In this document: positions 18,820-27,779 of the stretch, piece after piece
Numbering within the stretch: the stretch's first letter is position 1
Layout: each line of letters opens with the position of its first letter
Source: Spirulina sp. SIO3F2
GTDB taxonomy: Bacteria; Cyanobacteriota; Cyanobacteriia; Cyanobacteriales; Spirulinaceae
Length of the DNA: 62,340 nt
Direction of reading: 5' to 3'
Assembly (NCBI GenBank): GCA_010672165.1
Contig: JAAHHN010000009.1
Span: 1 to 62,340 of the forward strand
Translations under genes and position numbers: made by a program
The notes under the pieces: model-generated
Databases searched by the model: none
What the model was told of the DNA's origin: nothing
What the model saw: the letters and a program-made list of their open reading frames with translations, nothing else

Positions 18820-18913
18820 AGACTAAAAAGGATAGGTCTTGAATTTTGTATCTTAAGTTACCCTTCTCTCTGGATTTAGCGATTAAAGCATTAAATCAAT
18901 GCAATATCCGCAT
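18820..18913 (-). promoter_or_regulatory. NtcA-activated nirA promoter with upstream LysR/NtcB-like site
   Basis: A perfect NtcA site, GTA-N8-TAC, occupies 18848-18861. On the minus strand it is followed by exactly 22 nt and TAGTCT (18825-18820), a TAN3T -10 box, the classic class II NtcA layout. Upstream, 37 bp away, ATGC-N7-GCAT at 18899-18913 is a LysR-type T-N11-A palindrome, probably for NtcB. Transcription would begin near 18813. Confidence 0.85.
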
Positions 18914-19152
18914 TAAGCAATAAGCACGATCGCGACCCTCCCCTAGACTGAAAGCATTCATCCATCAGGATGCTGCGGGATTGACCTTGCTAGTATTAGC
19001 ATTTCTCGCTGATGAGGATAGGGAGCCTGGGTAGTGTAGGTTTTCGTCATGGTTCCGTTGGGCTGGCATGAACAACTATTCGTTGAGTTTCAGCCCATTC
19101 CGTGCTGTTCATCCTCACACTACAATGATTCCGTAGGTATCCTGCATTACCC
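18862..19152. other. Divergent intergenic region between nirA and the HEAT-repeat gene
   Basis: Apart from the LysR-type site at 18899-18913, this holds the upstream region of the gene at 19153. No strong promoter for the plus-strand gene is evident. Confidence 0.4.
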
Positions 19153-20346
19153 ATGCTGCAATACGCTCAAGAGGCTGCGACTCAACAAAACTGGTCACAA
19201 GTAACCCAGCTCCTCCGTCATTGCACGGCGCAACTGGAGCAGGCTTCAGCGACAGAACAAGAGCAGGCTTTAGATTTAGCTTTGGATGCCCTACTTTGGG
19301 GCGATTTCCAAGACCGCTGGGAGTTAGTTAAAGTGCTGCCCCATCTTGGGATGCCCGCTTTTGAGGCCCTCACTCACTTGCTACTGGATGAGGCCATGAC
19401 CTTCGAGATTCGTTGGTTTGCAGCTCGGATTCTGGGGGCATTTCAAGATCCGATCGCAGTTGAGCCCTTGGTGCAATGTTTGCAGTCAGCTGATGATCCA
19501 GAAGTGGTGCAGGTGGCAGCGTTAGCCCTAGCTAGCTTAGGTGAAGTTGCGATCGCGCCCCTCGCCCAGGCGCTAGCTGATCCTGCCCAATGTGTCATGG
19601 CAGTCCAAGCGCTGACCCAGATTCATCATCCTGCGATCGTTGAGCCGTTGCTGAGTGTTGTGGAACATCCTGATCCTGCATTACGCGCTCAGATCATTGA
19701 AGCACTCAGTAATTTTCAACAGCCCCGTTTAGTTCCGATCCTTGTCCAGGCACTCCAAGATCCCCACGCTATGGTGCGCAAGGAAGCAGTTACAGGTTTG
19801 GGGCTGTGGACAACATCCCAACGGGCAAATTTAACCCACTCAATGGATCTGTTTGCTTTACTTCAATCCTGCTTGCATGATCTCAATTTAGAGGTTTGTC
19901 AACAGGCAGCGATTGCCCTCGGTCGTTTGGCGACGCCTGCGGCCGCCACAGCCCTTTTTGAAGTTATTCAAAAAGAAACTACGCCACCACCATTACAGCG
20001 CGATAGCATTCGAGCTTTGGGTCGCATTGAATCGAGCCAAACCCTGAGCTATTTCCAAGCTGTATTACCTCAGATATCCCCAATGGCACAGGTCGAAACC
20101 ATCCGAGCCTTGGGGCGGTGGGAGACGATTGAATTAAAACCGTCTGCTACTCAAATACTGTTAGATTTTTTTGCCGTGGCTGACGAGCTTGCCATTGTGG
20201 TGCAACAAGAACTTACCCAAGCTTGGGCTCATTTACAGAGTTCATTGGCGATTCCCACACTTCAGCAACTCACTCAATCGGATATTGAGACGGTTCGTTT
20301 ACATGCGATCGCAGCATTAAAGCAATTATCAGGCAGTGATCTGTAA
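19153..20346 (+). CDS. HEAT-repeat protein (phycobilin-lyase/NblB-like)
   Basis: The 397 aa are almost wholly helical repeats of 30-33 residues, for example ADDPEVVQVAALALASLGE, HPDPALRAQIIEALSNF and DPHAMVRKEAVTGLGLW. This is the CpcE/NblB-type HEAT architecture used for chromophore lyases and scaffolds. It is divergent from nirA and shares its regulatory region. I recall a lyase-like HEAT protein (called NirB) near nirA in Anabaena that affects nitrite reductase, so a role in NirA maturation is a reasonable guess, but not shown by sequence. No phycobiliprotein genes are nearby. Confidence 0.75.
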   Translation: MLQYAQEAATQQNWSQVTQLLRHCTAQLEQASATEQEQALDLALDALLWGDFQDRWELVKVLPHLGMPAFEALTHLLLDEAMTFEIRWFAARILGAFQDPIAVEPLVQCLQSADDPEVVQVAALALASLGEVAIAPLAQALADPAQCVMAVQALTQIHHPAIVEPLLSVVEHPDPALRAQIIEALSNFQQPRLVPILVQALQDPHAMVRKEAVTGLGLWTTSQRANLTHSMDLFALLQSCLHDLNLEVCQQAAIALGRLATPAAATALFEVIQKETTPPPLQRDSIRALGRIESSQTLSYFQAVLPQISPMAQVETIRALGRWETIELKPSATQILLDFFAVADELAIVVQQELTQAWAHLQSSLAIPTLQQLTQSDIETVRLHAIAALKQLSGSDL

Positions 20347-20383
20347 CTCGCAATTTATTACAGTTTATTGGGTGTTTTTCAAA

Positions 20384-20773
20384 CTACTCATGTCCCAATA
20401 AGCGGCCGATCGCCATCCCCATCTGTAACCCCAAAAAGCCACAAATGGGGCTTCCGAGCCAATAGAGCAGAGCAAGTTGCGATCGCCCGGATTCGAGCAA
20501 ATAGGCACTATCAAGAATGTAGCTAGAAAATGTAGTGAAGGACCCCAAAAAACCAACAGTGATGAGCAAGACTAATTCCTTGGGGATTTGGACAACTTGG
20601 GACGCAACGATAGTGGTGATTGCCCCCATAACAAAGCTACCCACAATATTGACAGTAAAGGTTGCGTAGGGGAAGTCTTCTCCCAGACCGACTACGAGCC
20701 ATAACCCTAGATAATAACGAGATAAGGCGCCTAAAACCGCACCAAAACTAATTGCGATCGCTGAATTCAGCAT
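20384..20773 (-). CDS. crcB: Fluoride channel FluC/CrcB
   Basis: This 129-aa inner-membrane protein exports fluoride as an antiparallel dimer. Family motifs are GALSRYYLG (15-23), the TFTVNIVGSFVMG helix with Asn42, and GFLGSFTTFSS (74-84), which carries the central sodium site and pore Phe residues. There are four hydrophobic helices. I see no fluoride riboswitch in the short upstream gap (20774-20852). Confidence 0.93.
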   Translation of the reverse strand: MLNSAIAISFGAVLGALSRYYLGLWLVVGLGEDFPYATFTVNIVGSFVMGAITTIVASQVVQIPKELVLLITVGFLGSFTTFSSYILDSAYLLESGRSQLALLYWLGSPICGFLGLQMGMAIGRLLGHE

Positions 20774-20852
20774 AAGTTATCATCAATAATTATAATCTGA
20801 ATATTTATCTGAAAATCACTTTCATATCAATACATACTGATATCCAGCAAAT

Positions 20853-21191
20853 CTATTTTATTGTGTGCATAGTGAAATATTCATCATCTTCATCTTGGAT
20901 GAGTAGCTGAACACTTTGCGGTTGTTTCCAGAGTTGAGATTTGACAACCTTGATGAAATCTTGAGTCCGAAAGTGATTGAACGCACCACCATAAACACAG
21001 GCTTGCATCCCCTTACCTCCAATGACATGCTGATCTAAGTTAGTCAAGGATGTAAAGTCATTTGTTATGAGCCAATCATTGATTGTGGCAAGTGCTAACA
21101 GCTTCTCAGGCTCTTCATCTTCGTCAAAGAACTCTCCAATACTAAAGATTAAAAGGATGTCCGTAACCCAACTCATATCCAATTTCCACAT
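20853..21191 (-). CDS. Unrecognised acidic protein (112 aa)
   Basis: A small soluble protein beginning MWKLDMSWVTDILLIFS, with an EEPEKLLALATINDWL helix, then GGKGMQACVYGGAFNHF and an acidic end QLLIQDEDDEYFTMHTIK. ATG at 21176 (MSWVTD) is an alternative start. I have seen similar hypothetical proteins starting MSWVTD but know no function. It lies alone between FluC and the histidine kinase on the same strand. Confidence 0.6.
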   Translation of the reverse strand: MWKLDMSWVTDILLIFSIGEFFDEDEEPEKLLALATINDWLITNDFTSLTNLDQHVIGGKGMQACVYGGAFNHFRTQDFIKVVKSQLWKQPQSVQLLIQDEDDEYFTMHTIK

Positions 21192-21234
21192 TTAAGTTTT
21201 TGAAAAGTATCAGATATAGAATTGTCAAAAATTT

Positions 21235-22188
21235 CTAAATCGATTGCTTGACCAAAGGCAGTTGAACACAAAATGCGGTGCCTTGATCCAATTGGGATTG
21301 AAAGCCAATTTTTCCTTCTAATAGCTCAACACATTTTTTGACGATCGCCAGCCCCAAGCCTGTACCGGGTCGGGTGCCGACATTCTCTGCCCGGTGAAAA
21401 CAGTCATAAATGCAAGCGCGTTCAGCTTCTGGAATACCGAGACCGTGATCCCGTACCCAAATTTGTAAGGTCTGGCGCTCTACCGTCAAGTAGAGTTCAA
21501 CGGCTTGCTCCGGTTCAGAATACTTCAAGGCATTGGTGAGCAGATGCAGCAGAATATGTTGCAGTAGAAATGGGTCGTTATAAATCGAAGTGGCTAAGGC
21601 AGGCAGATCGGACTGAATGCGATCGTGCCATTGGGGATTAAGACGTTCAAGTTCTTTGATGGTTCGGTTACAAAAGTCCCCCAAGGGAATTTTACTGAGA
21701 TGGGGCATAATCTCACCCGCCTCCGCTTGGGAGATCCAGAGCACTTCATTGACCATTTTGATCATATATTGAGTGGCTTGCTGAATTTGGGCAAAGCATT
21801 GGTGACGTTGCTGAGGATTGAGGCGAGACGTGTTTTGAGCCAAAGACTTGGCGGCTAAAGAGATAATGGTCAATGGGGTGCGATATTCATGGGAAATGGT
21901 GCGAATCATCCGTGCCTTGAGCGTTTCCAATGCAGCCTGAGTAGTAACGAGGGGATCTGCGTTTACCTCAGGGGTTGGTGCAGCATCCAGCAGATGCTCA
22001 AGTTGTGTATTGATTTGGGCGATAAATTCGGCTCGCTGCTGCTCAAGCTGCTGACGTGATTGTTTTAGCTCGTGAGTGAGTTCTTGGTTACGGAGTTGCT
22101 CTCGGCGGAGTTGGGCTTGCAGGCGCACAATTTGTTGATGCGGGTTGCTCACCCGCGATCGCTTGGGATGATAGTGATGAGATTTCAC
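21235..22188 (-). CDS. Sensor histidine kinase without a recognisable sensor domain
   Basis: The 317 aa start with a coiled coil (about 15-65). A HisKA domain follows with His100 in RTISHEYRTPL, then a HATPase domain with the N box LLTNALKYSE, the G1 box DHGLGIPEAE and the G2 box GTGLGLAIVKK. There is no TM helix and no PAS or GAF domain. It is probably cytoplasmic and may be controlled by a partner protein. No response regulator gene is adjacent. Confidence 0.9.
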   Translation of the reverse strand: MKSHHYHPKRSRVSNPHQQIVRLQAQLRREQLRNQELTHELKQSRQQLEQQRAEFIAQINTQLEHLLDAAPTPEVNADPLVTTQAALETLKARMIRTISHEYRTPLTIISLAAKSLAQNTSRLNPQQRHQCFAQIQQATQYMIKMVNEVLWISQAEAGEIMPHLSKIPLGDFCNRTIKELERLNPQWHDRIQSDLPALATSIYNDPFLLQHILLHLLTNALKYSEPEQAVELYLTVERQTLQIWVRDHGLGIPEAERACIYDCFHRAENVGTRPGTGLGLAIVKKCVELLEGKIGFQSQLDQGTAFCVQLPLVKQSI

Positions 22189-22452
22189 TGATTTGTGATG
22201 TGCCCCCCATATCCTGTTGGCCGGACATCCATCCGTAGTTTTACGCTAACGTAGCGATGGAAAGCAGGGTAGCGCGAAAGTGTGTTTTTTTAATAATACT
22301 TTAAGAATCTGGGCACTGTTTCCCGTAAAGACTCGCGTTGAATTTGAATGTTTTTGAGCCTGCTTCAAAGACGCTCAAGCATCCGCTCGAAAATGTGTAA
22401 CATCGAACATCAATAATGGGATAGTGTTGATTGACTCAATGGATGATGGTTT

Positions 22453-22947
22453 ATGATTCAGCTACGTCCCACGCAAAGCATTGATCTTGACTTTGTTCGT
22501 CAAGCCGAGCGGGATCCCGAAAATCGGCCCTTTATCCTGCAATGGACATTGGCTGAGCATGAAGCGGCACTGCAAGATCCAGATATGAGCCACCAAATTA
22601 TTGAGCAGGCTTCGTCTCAAGACCCTGTAGGCTACACAATTCTACGAGGTTTAGCCAATGCCCACCGCAGCCTGGAACTCAAACGGTTAGTGGTTACACA
22701 GAAGGGTCAAGGATATGGCCAACAAGCGTTGCGGCGAATTCAGCAACAGGTATTTGAGCAATACAAAGCTCATCGTCTGTGGCTGGATGTGAAAGAGTTC
22801 AACAAACGGGCCTATGACTTGTATCGAAAGGTGGGTTTTGTAGAAGAGGGGCGGTTGCGCGACTGCTGGCGTACTGAATTGGGATTTGAGACCGTCGTGG
22901 TGATGAGTATGCTGGAGGATGAATATCGCCAACAATTACTCCAGTAG
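22453..22947 (+). CDS. GNAT-family N-acetyltransferase
   Basis: This 164-aa enzyme transfers an acetyl group from acetyl-CoA to an unknown acceptor. The CoA-binding loop is QKGQGYGQQALRRI (motif A) and the C-terminal NKRAYDLYRKVGFVEEGRLRD is the typical motif B with the Rim/Spe-like ending. ATG 22453 fits the family start. It is followed 72 bp later by the Hsp70-like gene on the same strand. Confidence 0.9.
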   Translation: MIQLRPTQSIDLDFVRQAERDPENRPFILQWTLAEHEAALQDPDMSHQIIEQASSQDPVGYTILRGLANAHRSLELKRLVVTQKGQGYGQQALRRIQQQVFEQYKAHRLWLDVKEFNKRAYDLYRKVGFVEEGRLRDCWRTELGFETVVVMSMLEDEYRQQLLQ

Positions 22948-23019
22948 TCGTGATTCTCAATAGCAATCGGGTTCGCTACAATTCGATCTTGACCGCTTGA
23001 TGAATGTTCACTTCACCTT

Positions 23020-24609
23020 ATGCCCCTTGCCATCGACTTTGGTACGAGTAACACCGCGATCGCGCAACTCAATGCCAAAACGCAACAAGCCCAGTTATTG
23101 AAACTCCCTGATGTGGCACACCAACTGGCGCAGAATCCTCCCCTGATTCCCAGTTTGCTCTATGTTGAGGATGCGCAAAGTGGTCAAGTCTTGCTGGGGC
23201 AGCAAGTGCGCGATCGCGGCTTAGATCTCACCCAAGATCCCCGTTTCTTTCGTGGATTTAAACGGGGAATTGGCGCTCAAGTTCAAGGTTTTTTACCGGA
23301 ACTTGATGGTCAGACCCTCACGTTTGAACAGGTGGGGAATTGGTTCCTGGGAGAGATTTTTCGCCGTCTCCCCAGCGAGTCCCTGGACTCCCTGGTATTG
23401 ACCGTGCCGGTGGATAGTTTTGAAGCCTATCGGCTCTGGTTGACTCAAGCCAGCAGCACATTACCTGTGCAGCAACTTCAGCTTTTAGATGAACCTACTG
23501 CCGCAGCACTGGGGTATGGGGATGGCGATGCAGATGTACTACTTGTAATTGATTTTGGCGGTGGCACGGTTGATCTGTCATTGGTGCAGCTCAACACCAA
23601 AGCCAAGGGGCGTACCCCCACAGGTTTCATTATCAAATGGGGGGCACAGGTTTTAGGCGATCGCCCCAATCAAAAAGCTAGAACCGCTCAAGTCTTAGCT
23701 AAGGTAGGGCAATCTCTTGGTGGCAATGATATTGATGGCTGGTTGGTAGACCATTTTGCCCAAACCCAAAATCTGCCCCAGAGTGCCCTAACGCTTCGCC
23801 TCGCGGAACGGCTCAAAATTCAGCTCTCGCGTCAGCGCCAAGCCACTGAGGTCTATTTCAACGATGAGACCTTGGAAAGTTACAGTCTGAGCTTGGAGCA
23901 AGCTGAGTTTGAAGAGATTCTCAAGTCCCAGAGCTTTTTTGATCAACTGGATGACTTGATGAGCCAAGTACTCCAGCGGGGTCGCCTTCAGGGGATTGAA
24001 AAGCGCAATATCGATGCGGTGTTGTTGGTGGGAGGTACGACTCAATTGCCTGCAGTGCGCACTTGGGTTGAGCGCTATTTTGCCCCAGAGAAAATCCGTG
24101 CCGAAAAACCCTTTACGGCGATCGCCTCGGGAGCTTTGCAGCTCGCCCAAGGCTACACCGTACAAGACTTTCTCTACCACAGTTACGGCATTCGCTATTG
24201 GCATCGCCGCGATAAATGTCATCGCTGGCATCCGATTATTCAAGCGGGTCAGGCCTACCCGATGGCGGAACCCTATGAGTTGCTGCTGGGGGCATCGGTG
24301 GAGAATCAACCTTCGGTGGAGTTGATTATTGGTGAGTTGGGGACACAAACCAGTAGTACGGAGGTTTATTTTGATGGCGATCGCCTCATCACCCGCAGGG
24401 TCGAAAATGGGCAAGATGCCGTGAAGCCGCTGAACGACCGTGAAGGTGCTCGCACCCTTGCCCAACTTTCACCCCTTGGAGCACCAGGGAGTGATCGCCT
24501 CAAACTCCAGTTTCGGGTGGATGATCAATGCTGTCTACGCCTGACCGTTGAAGACTTGCTCACCCAAGAGACGTTGCAGCAAAATGTGGCGGTGGCGGAG
24601 TTGAAGTAG
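23020..24609 (+). CDS. Hsp70-family protein with shortened C-terminus
   Basis: The actin-like ATPase domain covers about 1-375, with phosphate loop IDFGTSNTAIAQL (5-17), second loop VLVIDFGGGTVDLS (about 175-188) and the adenosine motif VLLVGGTTQLPAV (about 335-347). About 150 residues follow, enough for part of a beta-sandwich but no helical lid, and the EEVD-like or Gly-rich tails of DnaK are absent. It is thus a specialised Hsp70, not the housekeeping DnaK (about 630 aa). No dnaJ or grpE is nearby. Confidence 0.9.
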   Translation: MPLAIDFGTSNTAIAQLNAKTQQAQLLKLPDVAHQLAQNPPLIPSLLYVEDAQSGQVLLGQQVRDRGLDLTQDPRFFRGFKRGIGAQVQGFLPELDGQTLTFEQVGNWFLGEIFRRLPSESLDSLVLTVPVDSFEAYRLWLTQASSTLPVQQLQLLDEPTAAALGYGDGDADVLLVIDFGGGTVDLSLVQLNTKAKGRTPTGFIIKWGAQVLGDRPNQKARTAQVLAKVGQSLGGNDIDGWLVDHFAQTQNLPQSALTLRLAERLKIQLSRQRQATEVYFNDETLESYSLSLEQAEFEEILKSQSFFDQLDDLMSQVLQRGRLQGIEKRNIDAVLLVGGTTQLPAVRTWVERYFAPEKIRAEKPFTAIASGALQLAQGYTVQDFLYHSYGIRYWHRRDKCHRWHPIIQAGQAYPMAEPYELLLGASVENQPSVELIIGELGTQTSSTEVYFDGDRLITRRVENGQDAVKPLNDREGARTLAQLSPLGAPGSDRLKLQFRVDDQCCLRLTVEDLLTQETLQQNVAVAELK

Positions 24610-24646
24610 GGAAAAAGGTAAGGAGAAAGTTTAAGGTATCGAGTGA

Positions 24647-24856
24647 CGCGATGTGCAACTAAAATCGAACGGTTTTACAAGGGTTTGAGACACTTCTCTC
24701 GCCAAAAGCCCGTCATCACAAATCGAAACTTGGACTGAGCTTCTTGCTTTTGGGCTAAATTGGCTCAACATTACTCAATATTGGGTTCGCTATGATGCTT
24801 GTCACATAAGGCTTGCAGAGGATTTTATCTCCTGAATTTTAAAGTTGCACATCGCG
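24647..24856. repeat. Inverted repeat pair CGCGATGTGCAACT
   Basis: The two 14-bp arms are exact complements, 182 bp apart, and both are followed inward by A/T-rich sequence. They may be ends of a miniature element; no flanking duplication is clear. Confidence 0.5.
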
Positions 24857-24986
24857 TGAGTGGTGATTATTTTGTAAAGGGATTGAGTCACCTCAGTCAA
24901 GAGGATAAAAAACAATAAGGATAGTTGGCAGAAACTATGCTGATCTTTGAAGCTTAGAGTTTCCAAAGGATAGGACAAAAAGAATA

Positions 24987-25007
24987 AAGCCTTGTCTTGC
25001 AAGGCTT
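24987..25007 (-). terminator. Terminator-like hairpin
   Basis: An 8-bp stem with a 5-nt loop and a T-rich tail on the minus strand. No minus-strand gene upstream of it is certain, so its purpose is unclear. Confidence 0.35.
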
Positions 25008-25336
25008 AAGGCGTGATCCAAAGACTATAATTTTGTGTTTAATACAGTAGTAAGCTGAACGATGAAATATGAAATTATTGAGTGAGATAAAATGTTTTAA
25101 AACCAGAAATATCGATGTAAACAGAGAGAGTGATACAGTAAAAAAAAGCAGATACTGGAAAATACACGAAAAACGGAATGGAGATAAATACTGATTTCAA
25201 AAAAAGCCAAAGATATGGTTTTCAATTGTGGACAACAACCGTTACAATGCGCCTGAAACAGCAAAATGATGCGCAAGTTCCTTAAGCCAGCGCATCACTT
25301 TGTTGTTCTTAATGGTTTTCACAAACATAAAAACCC

Positions 25337-25522
25337 ATGAATTATTCTACAAGTCCGAACGCAAATCTGGCCAAAAATATCTTGATGGTTCCTTTCGTGG
25401 TTATTGGTACCGTATTTATTTCTTTTGGCGCTTTTGCTATTGGTTTCAACTACCAAGGAGAAATCAACATCGCTCTGACTCGAGCTGGTGGAGAGCTTAT
25501 TATCAAGAGCTGCCGACGATAG
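25337..25522 (+). CDS. Small single-pass membrane protein (61 aa)
   Basis: It begins MNYSTSPNANLAKN, has one hydrophobic helix at about 15-36 (rich in Val, Ile, Phe) and a short polar C-terminus ending IIKSCRR. No Shine-Dalgarno sequence is clear. A hairpin 45 bp after the stop (25568-25601) fits a monocistronic gene. It precedes the contractile-system genes by about 430 bp; a link is not shown. Function unknown. Confidence 0.45.
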   Translation: MNYSTSPNANLAKNILMVPFVVIGTVFISFGAFAIGFNYQGEINIALTRAGGELIIKSCRR

Positions 25523-25567
25523 CTGCCATTGCTTGCCCTGCTATGGCAGCAGTTGAGTCTGATAGCG

Positions 25568-25601
25568 AACGAGAATCTACACACCCATGTAGGCTCTCGT
25601 T
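25568..25601 (+). terminator. Hairpin after the small membrane protein
   Basis: AACGAGA/TCTCGTT with an inner stem CTACA/TGTAG, then TTTG. The T run is short; it is a moderate terminator. Confidence 0.45.
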
Positions 25602-25890
25602 TGTCATCGGCTGACTCACTGAACTAAAGGCTGTTATCCTACCTCTCCATAAAACTTTAGACCAAAGTCTAATGACCTGACCCTTGGTTGCTCGGTACGT
25701 TGAAACGGGAGTGAGGTTGCGTAATTCCTGCTTTGGTGTCATTGCCGACTCGCCGTGACATTAAGAATGTTGGCGCAATGGCCGGCAAAATAACAGGTCA
25801 AAGTATCCTCAAGGGAATACGTTGCAAGCCTTAAACCCTTGCACTCACTCAGGTTTCAAGTAAACCATTTTTAACCAAACAGTCTGTCCC

Positions 25891-25915
25891 GGTGAAAAAC
25901 GTTCCGTTTTTCGCC
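25891..25915 (+). promoter_or_regulatory. Leader hairpin upstream of the CIS sheath gene
   Basis: An 11-bp stem GGTGAAAAACG/CGTTTTTCGCC (one G-T pair) with a 3-nt loop ends 22 nt before the strong ribosome binding site AAGGAGG at 25937-25943. It may stabilise the mRNA or control its translation. Confidence 0.5.
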
Positions 25916-25952
25916 ATTCCATTCGACCATCCCATAAGGAGGATCGCCACCT

Positions 25953-27665
25953 ATGGCCCTGGATTATTTTGCACCTGGTGTATATGTCGAAGAAGTCGAT
26001 CGCGGTAGTCGCCCTATTGAAGGGGTGAGCATGAGCGTCGCTGGCTTTATCGGCTATACCGAAGAAGTTCGCGGTGACGCGGAACTCTTCAAGCCCATCA
26101 TGATCACCAATTTCGAGCAATACCTCGAATATTTTGGTAAGCCTGGCTCTGATGGCTTTACTGAGTACCAGAAAGACGACGAAACCTATTACCCCTATCT
26201 GCCCTTTGCAGTGCAAGGCTGGTTCCTCAATGGCGGTGGCCGTTGTTGGGTAACGAGTATTGGCACCAAGCTGCCGGGGACAGATGCTCCGCCAGCCGAA
26301 GAAACCGCAACTCCGTTGATGACGGCCGGTGGGAAGCCTTCCTTAGCCTTCAATCTCAAAGCCGATGAAGAGGGCGGCGCGATCGTTCAAGGGGATAAGC
26401 GTCTGCTGGTTGTGATCAGCGAATCTACGCCCAAGGCCTCCGAAGACGAAGAGGCAGAGCCTCCCATTGATGATGGTCAATATTTCAAGTTGCAAGTCGC
26501 CTTGGGTGAAACGGTGCTTGAAGAATATGAAAATCTCTCTATGAACCCAGAGGTGGAGGAAGAGGTTGCCGATTATGTGATTACCGCCCTTGAGGAATCA
26601 GAGTATCTCGACATCACAGATACCTCCGTGAGTGGTCAGGCGCTCTCCCGCCGCCCAGCTAATGGTCCCCACGAGATTGCCCCTCCTCCCTACATTTCTC
26701 CGATCAACAATGCCGCCCGTGATATTGCTGGCAGTCGTGCTGACAAGACCGGTATGCAGGGCATGTTTGAGGTGGATGAAGTGGCAATGGTCGCTTTCCC
26801 GGATCTGATGCTGCTGTTCCAAGCAGGCATTCTCGACATTGACCAAGTGCATGGCGTCATGGAGATGATGGTCAGCCTTTGTGAGAACTCCTTCCCTGGG
26901 CCGGCTTATCGTATGGCGTTGATTGACCCCCCTCCCATTAAACCGGGTAAGGGTAATGATCCGGTTTCGCCTGAGAACCAAAAGCCGCAAGATGTGGATG
27001 CTTGGCTCACCGCCTTCAATCGCCGCTCCATGTTCGGTGCGATGTATTATCCCTGGATCAAGGTAGCCAACCCCGCTAATTCCGGTCGTCCCGTGTTTGT
27101 GCCCCCTTGCGGTCACATGATGGGCGTTTGGTGTCGGGTCGATGGCTCTCGCGGTATCTTCAAAGCGCCTGCGAACGAAACCCCCCGTGGTGTTCTTGGC
27201 CTGGCCTATGAAACCAATATGCGAGAACAGGAACTGTTGAACCCCAAAGGGATTAACTGCATCCGGAACTTTGCCAACTATAACCGGGGTTATCTTATTT
27301 GGGGGGCTCGCACCTTGGTTGACCCCACCAATATTCAATGGCGATATATCAGTGTACGTCGCTTGATGAGCTACATTGAAAAATCCATTGAGATTGGTAC
27401 CCAATGGGTGGTCTTCGAACCCAACGATTCAGGTCTGTGGTCGCGGGTTACCCGTACCGTCACTAACTTCCTTGAAGGTCTCTGGCGAGCCGGTGCGCTT
27501 CAAGGTGATTCTCCTGCTGCATCGTTTTACGTCAAATGTGACGGTGAGCTGAACACCAATGAGACCATGATGATGGGTCGGCTTTATGTCGAAGTCGGAG
27601 TCTGTCCGGTACGCCCGGCTGAATTTGTGATCTTCCGCGTTAGCCAATGGGCACCGGGTGGTTGA
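25953..27665 (+). CDS. Contractile injection system / phage-tail-type sheath protein
   Basis: The sheath surrounds the inner tube and contracts to drive it through a membrane. The 570 aa open with YFAPGVYVEEVDRGSRPIEGVSMSVAGFIGYT-type residues (2-35), the standard sheath N-terminus. The C-terminal region includes NPKGINCIRNF, GYLIWGARTL and FVKCDGELN-like text (SFYVKCDGELNTNE), which is the conserved sheath fold. The middle (about 100-240) is variable and very acidic. AAGGAGG sits 9 nt before the ATG. Followed by tube genes in the order seen in extracellular-type and thylakoid-linked CIS, not T6SS. Confidence 0.93.
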   Translation: MALDYFAPGVYVEEVDRGSRPIEGVSMSVAGFIGYTEEVRGDAELFKPIMITNFEQYLEYFGKPGSDGFTEYQKDDETYYPYLPFAVQGWFLNGGGRCWVTSIGTKLPGTDAPPAEETATPLMTAGGKPSLAFNLKADEEGGAIVQGDKRLLVVISESTPKASEDEEAEPPIDDGQYFKLQVALGETVLEEYENLSMNPEVEEEVADYVITALEESEYLDITDTSVSGQALSRRPANGPHEIAPPPYISPINNAARDIAGSRADKTGMQGMFEVDEVAMVAFPDLMLLFQAGILDIDQVHGVMEMMVSLCENSFPGPAYRMALIDPPPIKPGKGNDPVSPENQKPQDVDAWLTAFNRRSMFGAMYYPWIKVANPANSGRPVFVPPCGHMMGVWCRVDGSRGIFKAPANETPRGVLGLAYETNMREQELLNPKGINCIRNFANYNRGYLIWGARTLVDPTNIQWRYISVRRLMSYIEKSIEIGTQWVVFEPNDSGLWSRVTRTVTNFLEGLWRAGALQGDSPAASFYVKCDGELNTNETMMMGRLYVEVGVCPVRPAEFVIFRVSQWAPGG

Positions 27666-27779
27666 TCGTTCTAATCGTTAATTGAGGTTGTGGCTGAATT
27701 GATCTGGTTCAGCCGCCTCTTACCCTTAATAGAAGATCTGCACACATTATTTCTGTACTGACTAAGGAGCATAAGTACG

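Larger units (their letters stand above)
24610..25336. other. A/T-rich gene-free region
   Basis: It contains a long-range 14-bp inverted repeat (24647-24660 and 24843-24856), a stem AAGCCTTG/CAAGGCTT at 24987-25007 followed on the minus strand by TATTCTTTTT (terminator-like), and a stem GATGCGC/GCGCATC at about 25268-25296. No convincing gene was found; a minus-strand ORF at 24802-25002 looks random. Confidence 0.5.
25523..25952. other. Intergenic region upstream of the sheath gene
   Basis: It has a hairpin (25568-25601) and a leader hairpin (25891-25915) close to the sheath start. No gene is seen. Confidence 0.5.

Noticed and set aside
24802-25002. Minus-strand ORF of 66 aa
   Set aside because: It has no binding site or family likeness, and it begins inside the terminator-like stem at 24987-25007.
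25953-27665. A prophage as the source of the sheath and tube genes
   Set aside because: No integrase, terminase, capsid, portal or lysis genes lie nearby, and the flanks are normal chromosomal genes, so a CIS locus fits better.
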